A stretch of DNA of 38,960 nt from Halalkalibacter oceani (GTDB lineage: Bacteria; Bacillota; Bacilli; Bacillales; Bacillaceae_D), in contig NZ_JAMBOS010000033.1 in NCBI RefSeq assembly GCF_023715705.1, positions 1 through 38,960 of the forward strand, written 5' to 3'. Position 1 is the first letter of the stretch, and each line of letters begins with the position of its first letter. Made by a program: the position numbers and the translations under genes. Under the pieces are notes generated by a model. It was not told the DNA's origin. It did no database searches and saw nothing but the letters and a program-made list of their open reading frames with translations. Positions 23,721-31,765 of the stretch are shown here, in pieces.

Positions 23721-26711
23721 ATGTCTGCCAATACATTTCAAATCAAGATTAACGGGCAAGCGTACGAGGCGAAAGAAGGTCAATCCATTTTTGAAGTGGC
23801 GAAGGAGGGAAGTCTCTATATTCCCGGTATTTGCTCGTCTCAGCCGGATTTAGGGATCGGCGTTATTCAAACCTGTGATACTTGTTTTGTCGAGGTCAAT
23901 GGGGAGCTGCAACGCTCCTGTTCGACAAAAGCTGTTCCTGAGATGAAGGTCGAAACGACATCGCCGCTCGCCAGGGAGGCCCAGCATGAGGCGATGTCAA
24001 GAATACTGGAGAACCATGAGCTTTACTGTACGGTCTGTGATAATAACAATGGGAACTGTACGGTTCATAATACAGCTGAATATCTGGAAATTGAACATCA
24101 AAAATATGAATTTACGCCAAAGCCTTACCCGCCGGATAACTCTCATCCTTTTTATCGCTACGAGCCTGACCAATGTATTTTATGCGGGTTATGTGTTGAA
24201 GCCTGTCAGGACTTGCAGGTGAGTGAGGTGCTGTCGATTGATTGGAGCAGGGAGCAGCCGCGCGTGATCTGGGATGATGATGTGCCGATTGACGAGTCGT
24301 CCTGTGTTTCCTGCGGTCACTGTGTCACCGTATGTCCGTGTAACGCCCTGATGGAAAAATCGATGCTCGGAAAAGCAGGGTACATGACGGCGATTCCTAA
24401 TAATGTTCTCGAACCGATGATTGATTTGACGAAGGAAGTCGAGCCAAGCTACCGTGAGATCTTTACGATTTCGAATGTGGAAGCAACGATGAGGGAAGAC
24501 AGAATTTCGCGGACGAAAACAGTTTGCACGTATTGCGGAGTCGGCTGCAGCTTTGAGGTATGGACAAAGGATCGCGAAATTTTAAAAATCCAGCCCTCTC
24601 CCGAAGCGCCGGTAAATGGCATTTCGACCTGTGTGAAGGGGAAATTCGGCTGGGATTTCGTCAACAGCAAGGAACGGTTAACGAAGCCGTTAATCCGCAA
24701 AGGAGAGAAGTTTGTCGAAGCGACATGGGAGGAAGCGCTAACGCTAATCAGCTCTAAATTGACCGGGATCAAAGAGCAGTACGGTCCCGATGCGATGGGC
24801 TTTATTTCATCATCCAAGTGTACGAACGAGGAAAATTATCTATTTCAAAAGCTGGCCCGCTCCGTCTATGGAACGAACAATGTCGACAATTGTTCGCGCT
24901 ATTGCCAATCACCAGCCACGGCAGGTTTGATGAGAACAGTCGGCTTGGGCGGTGATTCAGGCACGATGGAGGATATCGCGCAATCAGATTTGATTTTTGT
25001 GATTGGCGCCAATCCGGCTGAATCACATCCTGTACTGGCTACCCGGGTAAAACGGGCCCACAAACTGCATGATCAGACGTTAATTGTCGCCGATCTTAGG
25101 AAGCATGAGCTGGCCGAAATGGCGGATTTGTTCCTCCATCCGAAGCCATCCAGTGATATCGTCTGGCTAAATGCCGTGACGAAATACATCATTGATCAGG
25201 GCTGGGCTGATGAAGACTTTATCCGCTCCAGGGTAAACGGCTTTGAGGAATTTGTGAAGTCGCTTGAAACATTCACGCTGGACTATGCTGTGGAACATAC
25301 AGGGCTGTCAAACGAGCAGCTGATCGAACTGGCGACGACGATTTCCGAAGCAAAAAGCATGTGTATCTTATGGGCGATGGGCGTCACCCAGCATTTAGGT
25401 GGGACCGAGACAAGCACGGCGATTTCCAATTTGCTGCTTGTCACCGGGAATTATGGCAGACCCGGTACGGGCGCTTATCCGCTCAGAGGGCATAATAATG
25501 TTCAGGGCGCCTGTGATTTCGGGACGATGCCGGCCTGGATGCCGGGCTATGAACCGGTGGAAAGTAAAGAGGTCCGGGCCCGTTATGAAAAAGCATGGGG
25601 GACACCGATTCCTGAAAAACCGGGGTTAAATAATCATCAGATTGTCGAAACGATTCATTCCGGAAAAATAAAAGGAATGTATTTATTTGGTGAAGAAATG
25701 GGTCTCGTTGATTCAAATATTAATTACGTCCATGAAGCATTTGAGAAATTGGATTTCTTTGTTGTACAGGATATCTTTTTCTCGAAAACGGCCCAATTTG
25801 CCGATGTTGTCCTTCCGGCGGCGCCAAGCCTTGAAAAGGACGGCACATTTACAAATACGGAAAGACGGATTCAGCGGCTTTATAAAGTGTTTGAGCCGCT
25901 TGGCGAGAGCAAGCCTGACTGGGAAATTTTCCAGGAAGTCGCCAACAGTCTGGGCGCAAACTGGTCATACAGTCACCCAAGTGAAATTATGGCCGAAGCC
26001 GCAAGTCTGGCCCCGCTTTTTGCCGGGGTCAGCTATGAACGGCTGGAGAATTGGCAAAGTCAGCTCTGGCCTGTGAAAAAAGACGGGACGAGCACCCCAC
26101 TGCTTTATGAGGATCGCTTTCCTTTTGAAGATGGGAAAGCAAAGCTTTTTCCGGTTGAATGGCGCGAGCCGTACCACCCGGGCGAAGAATATGATTTGCA
26201 TTTAAACAATGGACGGATGCTTGAACATTTCCATGAAGGGAATTTGACTTACCGGTCTGAGGGAATCACCCATAAAGTACCGGAGCCGTGGCTTGAAGTG
26301 TCACCTGAACTGGCTGAGGAGCGGGGGATCGAAACCGGGGCGCTCGTCCGCCTCATTTCTCCTTATGGAAAAGTTAAACTGCGCGTATGGGTAACCGAAC
26401 ATGTGAAAGGAAAAGAGCTGTATTTGCCAATGAACACAAGGGAAGAATCGGAGGCCGTCAATCGCCTGACGAGCAGCTACCATGATTTCATTACACATAC
26501 ACCAAATTACAAAGAAATGAGCGTGCGGATGGAAGTGATTGAAAAGAGCGGGGAATCTCCTATTCCGAGACATAATCATCGCTTTGGCAATCGTCAGCCG
26601 CAGCTCGGGGTAAATGTAGAGAAGAAGTGGAGCAGGGAGGATTTTATCTCCATTCCTGAGATGCTTGAAAGCGGGGGATTTGGCGATGGCCAGGAAAATC
26701 GAGCAAATTGA
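23721..26711 (+). CDS. Formate dehydrogenase-like molybdoenzyme, alpha subunit (YrhE/YjgC type)
   Basis: 996-residue cytoplasmic oxidoreductase. Domains in order: 2Fe-2S ferredoxin domain (Cys 38, 52, 55, 67); His/Cys iron-sulfur segment (His 99, Cys 103, 106, 113); two 4Fe-4S ferredoxin motifs (Cys 152-162 and 195-207); a further 4Fe-4S in the molybdopterin domain (Cys 269, 272, 276, 304); catalytic molybdenum domain with NNVDNCSRYCQSP and Cys 395 as the expected Mo ligand; C-terminal dinucleotide-binding domain from about residue 860. No in-frame TGA, so a cysteine enzyme, not selenocysteine. The residue after the ligand Cys is Gln (396), where classical formate dehydrogenases have His. Part of an operon with the DUF1641 gene, which overlaps its end by 26 bp. 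Confidence 0.9.
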   Translation: MSANTFQIKINGQAYEAKEGQSIFEVAKEGSLYIPGICSSQPDLGIGVIQTCDTCFVEVNGELQRSCSTKAVPEMKVETTSPLAREAQHEAMSRILENHELYCTVCDNNNGNCTVHNTAEYLEIEHQKYEFTPKPYPPDNSHPFYRYEPDQCILCGLCVEACQDLQVSEVLSIDWSREQPRVIWDDDVPIDESSCVSCGHCVTVCPCNALMEKSMLGKAGYMTAIPNNVLEPMIDLTKEVEPSYREIFTISNVEATMREDRISRTKTVCTYCGVGCSFEVWTKDREILKIQPSPEAPVNGISTCVKGKFGWDFVNSKERLTKPLIRKGEKFVEATWEEALTLISSKLTGIKEQYGPDAMGFISSSKCTNEENYLFQKLARSVYGTNNVDNCSRYCQSPATAGLMRTVGLGGDSGTMEDIAQSDLIFVIGANPAESHPVLATRVKRAHKLHDQTLIVADLRKHELAEMADLFLHPKPSSDIVWLNAVTKYIIDQGWADEDFIRSRVNGFEEFVKSLETFTLDYAVEHTGLSNEQLIELATTISEAKSMCILWAMGVTQHLGGTETSTAISNLLLVTGNYGRPGTGAYPLRGHNNVQGACDFGTMPAWMPGYEPVESKEVRARYEKAWGTPIPEKPGLNNHQIVETIHSGKIKGMYLFGEEMGLVDSNINYVHEAFEKLDFFVVQDIFFSKTAQFADVVLPAAPSLEKDGTFTNTERRIQRLYKVFEPLGESKPDWEIFQEVANSLGANWSYSHPSEIMAEAASLAPLFAGVSYERLENWQSQLWPVKKDGTSTPLLYEDRFPFEDGKAKLFPVEWREPYHPGEEYDLHLNNGRMLEHFHEGNLTYRSEGITHKVPEPWLEVSPELAEERGIETGALVRLISPYGKVKLRVWVTEHVKGKELYLPMNTREESEAVNRLTSSYHDFITHTPNYKEMSVRMEVIEKSGESPIPRHNHRFGNRQPQLGVNVEKKWSREDFISIPEMLESGGFGDGQENRAN

Positions 26712-27174
26712 TAAACAAATGCCGGACCAAGTCGAAATAAATGCCGAAGCGCTAAAGCTCCTGACAGATCAAATCGCTGAAAATCAACGTTCTCTCACTG
26801 TTTTTTTAGAGATTATCGAAGAATTGCATGCAGCCGGGATTCTCGATCTGATGAAAGGATTATTAAAAACGCGAGACAAGGTAGGCGCCCTGGCGGTTGA
26901 GCAATTGAATCAGCCCGGGGCCCATCGCATGATAAAAAATGGGATGAGCCTGCTTCAAACAGCTAGTCAAATTGAACCCGAACAGCTGACAAGAATAATG
27001 AATGGCATGACGAAGGGACTTCAGGCGACGGCGCAACACAGCAGCAATGAGCCGGTCAGCATGTGGCAGATGGTGAAAATGATGCGTGATCCGCACGTGA
27101 ATGCTTCGCTGCAAACGATGCTTGGTTTTATGCAAGGAATGGGTCAGGAGCTAAACAAGAATAACGTTCATTAG
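26686..27174 (+). CDS. DUF1641 protein (YrhD-like), formate dehydrogenase partner
   Basis: 162 residues, helical, soluble. The segment LLTDQIAENQRSLTVFLEIIEELHAAGILDLMKGLLKTRDKVGALAVEQLN is characteristic of DUF1641. In B. subtilis yrhD lies next to yrhE, the same pairing as here, so a role as subunit or assembly factor of the molybdoenzyme is likely though unproven. Start ATG 26686 inside the end of the upstream gene, with GCGGGGGAT as ribosome binding site. Confidence 0.82.
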   Translation: MARKIEQIDKQMPDQVEINAEALKLLTDQIAENQRSLTVFLEIIEELHAAGILDLMKGLLKTRDKVGALAVEQLNQPGAHRMIKNGMSLLQTASQIEPEQLTRIMNGMTKGLQATAQHSSNEPVSMWQMVKMMRDPHVNASLQTMLGFMQGMGQELNKNNVH

Positions 27175-27190
27175 AAAGGGGGCTGCAGCG

Positions 27191-27409
27191 ATGATAACCG
27201 CGAAAATGGTCGTCCAAAATATGAAAACCGAACAGGACATGCAAAAGGTCGATGCCGTGTTACACGACGTATGGGGAGTGAGACAAGTCGAAGCTGATCT
27301 GACAACAAAGGAAGTACTGATCTCCTACAATGAAAACGCCGCATCCTTCCACGATTTTGAACAGGCGATAATCGACTGCGGCTATCAGATCGACCATCGG
27401 GCAGAGTAG
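27191..27409 (+). CDS. Small HMA-fold-like protein without the metal-binding CxxC
   Basis: 72 residues. The pattern VVQNMKTEQDMQKVDAVLHDVWGVRQVEADLTTKEVLISYNENAASFHDFEQAIIDCGYQI follows the beta-alpha-beta-beta-alpha-beta layout of heavy-metal-associated domains (including the terminal GY), but the loop that normally holds CxxC reads MKTEQD. AAAGGGGG lies before ATG 27191, 16 bp after the DUF1641 gene. It may have become a protein-protein adaptor rather than a metal carrier. Function unknown. Confidence 0.7.
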   Translation: MITAKMVVQNMKTEQDMQKVDAVLHDVWGVRQVEADLTTKEVLISYNENAASFHDFEQAIIDCGYQIDHRAE

Positions 27410-27427
27410 CCGGAAAGGAGAGTCATG

Positions 27428-27565
27428 ATGGCAAGAATTTGCGAAGTTTGCGGGCGGGTCGACGACAACAACCATGAAGACGACATCGAGCACGACCTGT
27501 TAGATGTATGCGCCTCCTGCACGAGCGACCGCCAGCAGCACATTATGAGCATTGATGAGGAGTAA
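27428..27565 (+). CDS. Four-cysteine small protein (zinc-ribbon-like), 45 residues
   Basis: The short frame begins MARICEVCGRVDDNNHEDD and ends SCTSDRQQHIMSIDEE, with two Cys pairs, CEVC and CASC, 25 residues apart, typical of a zinc knuckle or iron-sulfur clasp. AAAGGAG (27414-27420) is well placed for ATG 27428 (ATG 27425 possible), 18 bp after the preceding gene, and the reading frame ends in TAA before a hairpin. The strong ribosome binding site and operon position argue that it is real. No named family is recognised; it could deliver metal or help assemble the molybdoenzyme. Confidence 0.7.
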   Translation: MARICEVCGRVDDNNHEDDIEHDLLDVCASCTSDRQQHIMSIDEE

Positions 27566-27604
27566 TCAAATAGCATAACTAGTGGAGTGAACGAGATTGC
27601 ATAA

Positions 27605-27637
27605 GAGAGGCCGTGGCAAACTTTTGCCGCGGTCTCT
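27605..27637 (+). terminator. Hairpin after the formate dehydrogenase operon
   Basis: GAGAGGCCGTGGCAAA pairs with TTTGCCGCGGTCTC (one G-U pair). Stable stem but no T-run follows, so termination efficiency is uncertain. Confidence 0.65.
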
Positions 27638-27758
27638 GTCCGTTGTATGTGGGTTTTAAAAATAAATAGAAAAATTCTTCAAAAGATGGCAGGACTTTGC
27701 CTTACACTGTATAATTACAAAAAAATAAATATTCTGTCTCTATTGAGGGGTAATCGCG

Positions 27759-28421
27759 ATGAATCATGCAGATGTAATAGCAAAGGAATTAATGTGGGAA
27801 AAAGTACTTGAAAGTCTTCGAAGGCAAATCATTCTAGGTCAGCTTAAAAAAGGAGAGCATCTAAAAGAAATTCAACTATCAAAGAAATTTGGGGTAAGCA
27901 GAGGACCAATCAGAGAATCTATTAAACAATTAGAGAAAGAGGGACTTGTTTATACATCGAGAAACGGGAGGACATGTGTATTAGGTTTATCAAAGAAAGA
28001 TATAGAAAATATATACTATGCCAGAATTTTGCTTGAAGTTGCGGCTGTAGAACAAATAGCATTTCCGTTGCAGCAAAGCTATATTCATAAAATGAGGAAG
28101 CTAATCGAAGAAGTAGATGACAACAAACAGCTAACAAGAGAAGAGGTCGATCATTACGATTTATTGTTTCACTACCATTTAGTCGGGCTTTCTGAAAACA
28201 GAATGCTGGTTCAGATGTGGTTAAGTATGAAAGGAACAATAAAAACGATCATGGAAATTACAAATAAATATAATGCTGAAAAAAATATAAAAGTGATAAA
28301 CCAGCATAAGGATATAGTAGAAAGCCTTGTATCTCATGATAAGCCCAAGGTGAAAAGACTAATCAAGAGCCATTTAACGGACGCGAAAAATGCGATTATT
28401 AAAGGCTATAAGGAAGTTTAG
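27759..28421 (+). CDS. GntR-family (FCD/FadR subfamily) transcriptional regulator
   Basis: 220 residues. N-terminal winged helix: LRRQIILGQLKKGEHLKEIQLSKKFGVSRGPIRESIKQLEKEGLV. C-terminal FCD domain with the metal-binding pattern DLLFHYHL ... NQHKDIVE ... KSHLTDAKNAI. Start ATG 27759 after GAGGGG; a TATAAT at 27710 is a possible -10, with a poor -35. The gene is visibly AT-richer than its neighbours upstream. It is followed by a consensus promoter and two identical palindromes, so it very likely represses the transporter operon downstream. Confidence 0.9.
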   Translation: MNHADVIAKELMWEKVLESLRRQIILGQLKKGEHLKEIQLSKKFGVSRGPIRESIKQLEKEGLVYTSRNGRTCVLGLSKKDIENIYYARILLEVAAVEQIAFPLQQSYIHKMRKLIEEVDDNKQLTREEVDHYDLLFHYHLVGLSENRMLVQMWLSMKGTIKTIMEITNKYNAEKNIKVINQHKDIVESLVSHDKPKVKRLIKSHLTDAKNAIIKGYKEV

Positions 28422-28440
28422 TTTAATAATTTATAATTTA

Positions 28441-28469
28441 TTGACAATTTAAAATAATAAAAATATAAT
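28441..28469 (+). promoter_or_regulatory. Consensus sigma-A promoter of the tctCBA operon
   Basis: TTGACA (28441-28446), exactly 17 bp, TATAAT (28464-28469): perfect consensus hexamers. Such a strong promoter needs a repressor, consistent with the operators just downstream. Confidence 0.88.
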
Positions 28470-28484
28470 GAGCTTAGGAAAAAA

Positions 28485-28500
28485 TTGTTAACAATCAACA
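28485..28500 (+). promoter_or_regulatory. GntR operator-like repeat, copy 1
   Basis: TTGTTAACAATCAACA with the perfect palindrome TTGTTAACAA, about 10 bp downstream of the predicted transcription start. Repeated identically 46 bp further on. Confidence 0.72.
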
Positions 28501-28530
28501 GAAGTCTAGAGAGCATGTTAAAAGAGTTAT

Positions 28531-28546
28531 TTGTTAACAATCAACA
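28531..28546 (+). promoter_or_regulatory. GntR operator-like repeat, copy 2
   Basis: Exact 16-bp copy of the first site. The 46-bp spacing is a little over four helical turns, so two regulator dimers would sit on nearly the same face. Confidence 0.72.
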
Positions 28547-28640
28547 AGCTGTAACAATTCGAGTTTTGCTCTTCGTGTTGAAATGTAAGCGGATTCAAAA
28601 GGAGCAACATCTATTTTATAACATGAGAGAGGTGTTCATT

Positions 28641-29666
28641 TTGAAAAAGTCGTTATTGCTTTTATGTTTTTTGTTGCTGTTTGGAATTAGTTTAGCTGCA
28701 TGCGGTGGAGAGCAGCAAGCAAGTGGCGGTGAAGAGGCAGAAGGAAATAACGAAGGAGAGGCAGGACAGCCATTGGACTATCCGACGAAGCCGGTGGAAA
28801 TTATTGTTCCCTATGATGCTGGTGGCGGCCAGGATATTGCTGCGAGGACGTTTGCAAAACATCTTGAAGAGGAACTCGGTCAGCGGGTGATTGTGTCGAA
28901 CGTGTCAGGAGGTGGTGGGGTTATGGGTCATACGCAAATTGCTAATGCGGAGCCGGATGGTTATACACTGGGCATTATTCACACCTTTACTTCTGTTGAC
29001 CAGTTTACTTTGGCTGAAATTCCTTATACCGAAAAGGATTTTAAACCGGTGGCAATGATTGCGGCGGATCCTTTAGTATTAGTTGCCAAGAAGGATATAG
29101 GCGTAGACAATTTTGAGGACTTTATTGAATATGTGAAAGGAAAGCCGGGAGAAGTAACGATCGGAATGGGTGGTCCGTGGAATGGTCATGACTTCTTCAG
29201 GCATAAATTAGAAACGGAAACAGGCGTTGAATTTGAGCGGATGTTATTTCAGGGCGGTGCCCCGGCTCTTACTGCCGTTGCCGGCGGGAATGCTGACAGC
29301 GCGACACCATTTGTGGCAGAGGCTTTAGCACAAATCGAGGCGGATACAGTTGTGCCGTTAGCGGTAAGTAGTGATGAAAGGTCACCATTGTTACCTGATA
29401 TTCCGACAGTAAAAGAATTTGGGTATGAGGTGACCCAATATATGTGGCGTGGTTTTGCTGTTCCGGCAAATACCCCACAGGAAATTGTCGATTATCTCGA
29501 TGAGGCTTTTACGAACACATTCAATAATCCACAGTATCAAGAGGATGCTGAAAAAGCGGGAATTAGCCTTTCCTTTAAAAACCATGAGGAATTTACAACA
29601 TACGCGGAGGAGGAATTTGAAGCATATAAAAGCGTTGTGGAAGAGCTTGGTATCGAACCTCAATAA
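28641..29666 (+). CDS. tctC: Tripartite tricarboxylate transporter substrate-binding lipoprotein (TctC/Bug family)
   Basis: 341 residues from TTG 28641, which follows GAGAGGTG; ATG 28623 would put that ribosome binding site inside the gene. Signal peptide with lipobox SLAAC, acidic linker, then YPTKPVEIIVPYDAGGGQDIAARTFAKHL, the Bug-family opening, ANAEPDGYTLGI and KPGEVTIGMGG, and a C-terminal helix EEFEAYKSVVEELGI. Binds a carboxylate outside the cell for the TctBA permease. A terminator-like hairpin follows, so it should be the most abundant product of the operon. Confidence 0.92.
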   Translation: MKKSLLLLCFLLLFGISLAACGGEQQASGGEEAEGNNEGEAGQPLDYPTKPVEIIVPYDAGGGQDIAARTFAKHLEEELGQRVIVSNVSGGGGVMGHTQIANAEPDGYTLGIIHTFTSVDQFTLAEIPYTEKDFKPVAMIAADPLVLVAKKDIGVDNFEDFIEYVKGKPGEVTIGMGGPWNGHDFFRHKLETETGVEFERMLFQGGAPALTAVAGGNADSATPFVAEALAQIEADTVVPLAVSSDERSPLLPDIPTVKEFGYEVTQYMWRGFAVPANTPQEIVDYLDEAFTNTFNNPQYQEDAEKAGISLSFKNHEEFTTYAEEEFEAYKSVVEELGIEPQ

Positions 29667-29675
29667 TAGGTAAGC

Positions 29676-29728
29676 AAAATAACGGGGGCCATCCTCTCTA
29701 TAAAAGGATCTCTTCCCCGTTATTTTTT
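29676..29728 (+). terminator. Intraoperonic terminator/attenuator between tctC and tctB
   Basis: AAAATAACGGGG...CCCCGTTATTTTTT with inner GATCC-like pairing (ATCCT/AGGAT), followed by six T. Expected to reduce transcription into tctB and tctA. Confidence 0.85.
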
Positions 29729-29760
29729 CACGGAAAAACTTAGGGTAGGGTGGGTTACTT

Positions 29761-30213
29761 ATGCTAAATCGTTTGCGGCAAATACATCCGGATATTTTCA
29801 TAGCGGTATTTTTACTCGTATTCTTAAGCTTTCTCTGGCAAGTGAATAATGAAGCACCGCCCCGGGCCAGCCAATATCCCAAGTATTTATTGCTTTTTTC
29901 TTATTTATTGACGATGGGCTTGCTCATAACCTCTTTGCGAAAAAAATCCGCGCCAAGCAAGAAAGCCAACGCGGGAAGCTATAAACAGATCATGATCATT
30001 ACGCTTATCACCGTCATCTATGTAGCGATGATGAACTATTTAGGCTTTGGAGTTTCTACCTTCGTATATATGTTTACTGTGCTTTGGATTCTCGAAGTAA
30101 GAAGGCTAGTGATCGTAATCCTCGTTCCGCTTTTAACGACAGCGATTCTATATTTTATTTTTAATAATCTCTTGATGGTGTTATTACCCCAAGGCTATTT
30201 TTTTGGCGGCTAA
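29761..30213 (+). CDS. tctB: Tripartite tricarboxylate transporter small permease (TctB family)
   Basis: 150 residues with four membrane segments, the usual TctB size: PDIFIAVFLLVFLSFLWQVN, YLLLFSYLLTMGLLITSL, MIITLITVIYVAMMNYLGFG, and the C-terminal VIVILVPLLTTAILYFIFNNLLMVLLPQG, ending with the common LPxG. Sits between receptor and large permease genes. Confidence 0.88.
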   Translation: MLNRLRQIHPDIFIAVFLLVFLSFLWQVNNEAPPRASQYPKYLLLFSYLLTMGLLITSLRKKSAPSKKANAGSYKQIMIITLITVIYVAMMNYLGFGVSTFVYMFTVLWILEVRRLVIVILVPLLTTAILYFIFNNLLMVLLPQGYFFGG

Positions 30214-30227
30214 TGGAGGAATGAGTG

Positions 30228-31739
30228 ATGGTTGAATCAATTTTGCTGGGCGTCACAGGTTTGTTAAATCCTTTAAATCTTGGAATTATCGTTTTTGGGC
30301 TGCTGATTGGAATGGTTTTTGGCGCTTTACCTGGATTTAGCGCAACGATGGCTTTGGCTGTGCTGGTCCCCTTTTCCTTTTGGCTGCCGCCGGATACTGC
30401 CTTATTGATGCTGAGTGCTGTATATTGCAGTTCCATTTATGCCGGGTCGATTCCCGCTGTTCTGCTTGGTATTCCCGGGACTCCGGCCTCTGTGCCAACG
30501 ACGTATGATGGATTGGCCATGACAAAGCAGGGAAAAGCAGGCCAAGCCTTGGCTTATGTGACCTTTGGATCGAGTGCAGGAGGGGTGTTAAGTTCGATCG
30601 CACTGCTGGTCGGTGCTCCACTGCTCGCGTTGGTTGCTTTAAAAGTAGGGCCGCCGGAACAAATGATGCTTGCGATTTTCGGATTGAGTGTTGTTTGTAC
30701 ATTGTCATCAGGAAATATGCTGAAAGGGGTATTGGTCGGCTTCTTAAGCTTGCTGCTGGCGACGGTAGGGCAGGATCCCGTTGAAGGGTATCCAAGATTC
30801 ACGCTCGGATTCCATGAACTGCTGGGGGGGATTCCGCTCATCCCTGTTCTGATCGGGCTATTCACGATACCCGAGGTTTTTAATATGATCGAGCAAAGGA
30901 CAAAAAATAGAAGGACACCCCCGAAAATTGGCTCGCTAAAAGTCACTTTACGAGAAAAAATGAGGATGTTTTTGCTGACATTTCGCTCAGCCTGTATTGG
31001 AATCGGAATTGGGATCATCCCAGCCGCGGGTCCCGAAATAGCATCCTTTATTTCTTATAATGAAGCAATACGTTCATCGAAGAATCCGGAAAAATTCGGC
31101 AAGGGAGCCCCCGAAGGAATTGTTGCTGCTGAAGCGGCAAATAACGGGGTTACAGGTGGATCATTAATTCCTTTGCTCACGCTGAGCATTCCAGGAAGCG
31201 CACCGGCGGCTGTTTTTCTAGGGGCATTGTTAATTCACGGTTTACGACCGGGCCCCACTTTATTTACGCAAAATACGGACATTGTTTATACATTACTTGT
31301 CGGCTTCATCGTCATTAATATCCTGATGTATTTTATCGGTTTATTATTTAATCGAATTTCTTCTCAAGTCATAAAAGTTCCGGTCAATCTGTTAATCCCG
31401 ATTATCCTGGTTTTTGCTATTCTCGGCTCCTTTGCCGTGCAGCGAGCATTATTTGACGTGGGCATTATGCTGATAGCAGGTTTGGTCGGTTATTTTATGA
31501 TTAAACATAATTATCCGGTAGCGCCCATCGCCCTGGCCTTAATTCTCGGTCCTTTGTTGGAACAGGCGCTGCAGCAGTCGCTTACGATGACGCAGGGGAA
31601 CCTCCTGTTAGTATTTGCAAGGCCACTTACGATTGTCTTTCTCATATTGACTTTACTATCACTGTTTTGGCCGTTACTTTCTAAAGCGTTTGTAAAATTG
31701 AAACCGCCGCAGGAGCATAACAATTATGTAAACAAATAA
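30228..31739 (+). CDS. tctA: Tripartite tricarboxylate transporter large permease (TctA family)
   Basis: 503 residues, about 12 membrane segments. GLLIGMVFGALPGFSATMALAVLVPFSFWLPP and YAGSIPAVLLGIPGTPASVPTTYDGLAM are the TctA signatures, and the second half repeats the pattern with GIIPAAGPEIASFISYNEA and GVTGGSLIPLLTLSIPGSAPAAVFLGAL. Start ATG 30228 with GGAGGA seven bases upstream. Substrate unknown; the downstream hydrolase gene suggests an amide or ester-like carboxylate. Confidence 0.93.
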   Translation: MVESILLGVTGLLNPLNLGIIVFGLLIGMVFGALPGFSATMALAVLVPFSFWLPPDTALLMLSAVYCSSIYAGSIPAVLLGIPGTPASVPTTYDGLAMTKQGKAGQALAYVTFGSSAGGVLSSIALLVGAPLLALVALKVGPPEQMMLAIFGLSVVCTLSSGNMLKGVLVGFLSLLLATVGQDPVEGYPRFTLGFHELLGGIPLIPVLIGLFTIPEVFNMIEQRTKNRRTPPKIGSLKVTLREKMRMFLLTFRSACIGIGIGIIPAAGPEIASFISYNEAIRSSKNPEKFGKGAPEGIVAAEAANNGVTGGSLIPLLTLSIPGSAPAAVFLGALLIHGLRPGPTLFTQNTDIVYTLLVGFIVINILMYFIGLLFNRISSQVIKVPVNLLIPIILVFAILGSFAVQRALFDVGIMLIAGLVGYFMIKHNYPVAPIALALILGPLLEQALQQSLTMTQGNLLLVFARPLTIVFLILTLLSLFWPLLSKAFVKLKPPQEHNNYVNK

Positions 31740-31765
31740 ATTTCTTTCAAAATGGAGGGGATCGA

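Noticed and set aside
23721-26711. Selenocysteine in the formate dehydrogenase-like protein
   Set aside because: No in-frame TGA; the Mo-ligand position is encoded as Cys.
28485-28546. CRISPR-like array
   Set aside because: Only two 16-bp copies with one 30-bp interval, located at a promoter; operator sites explain them better.
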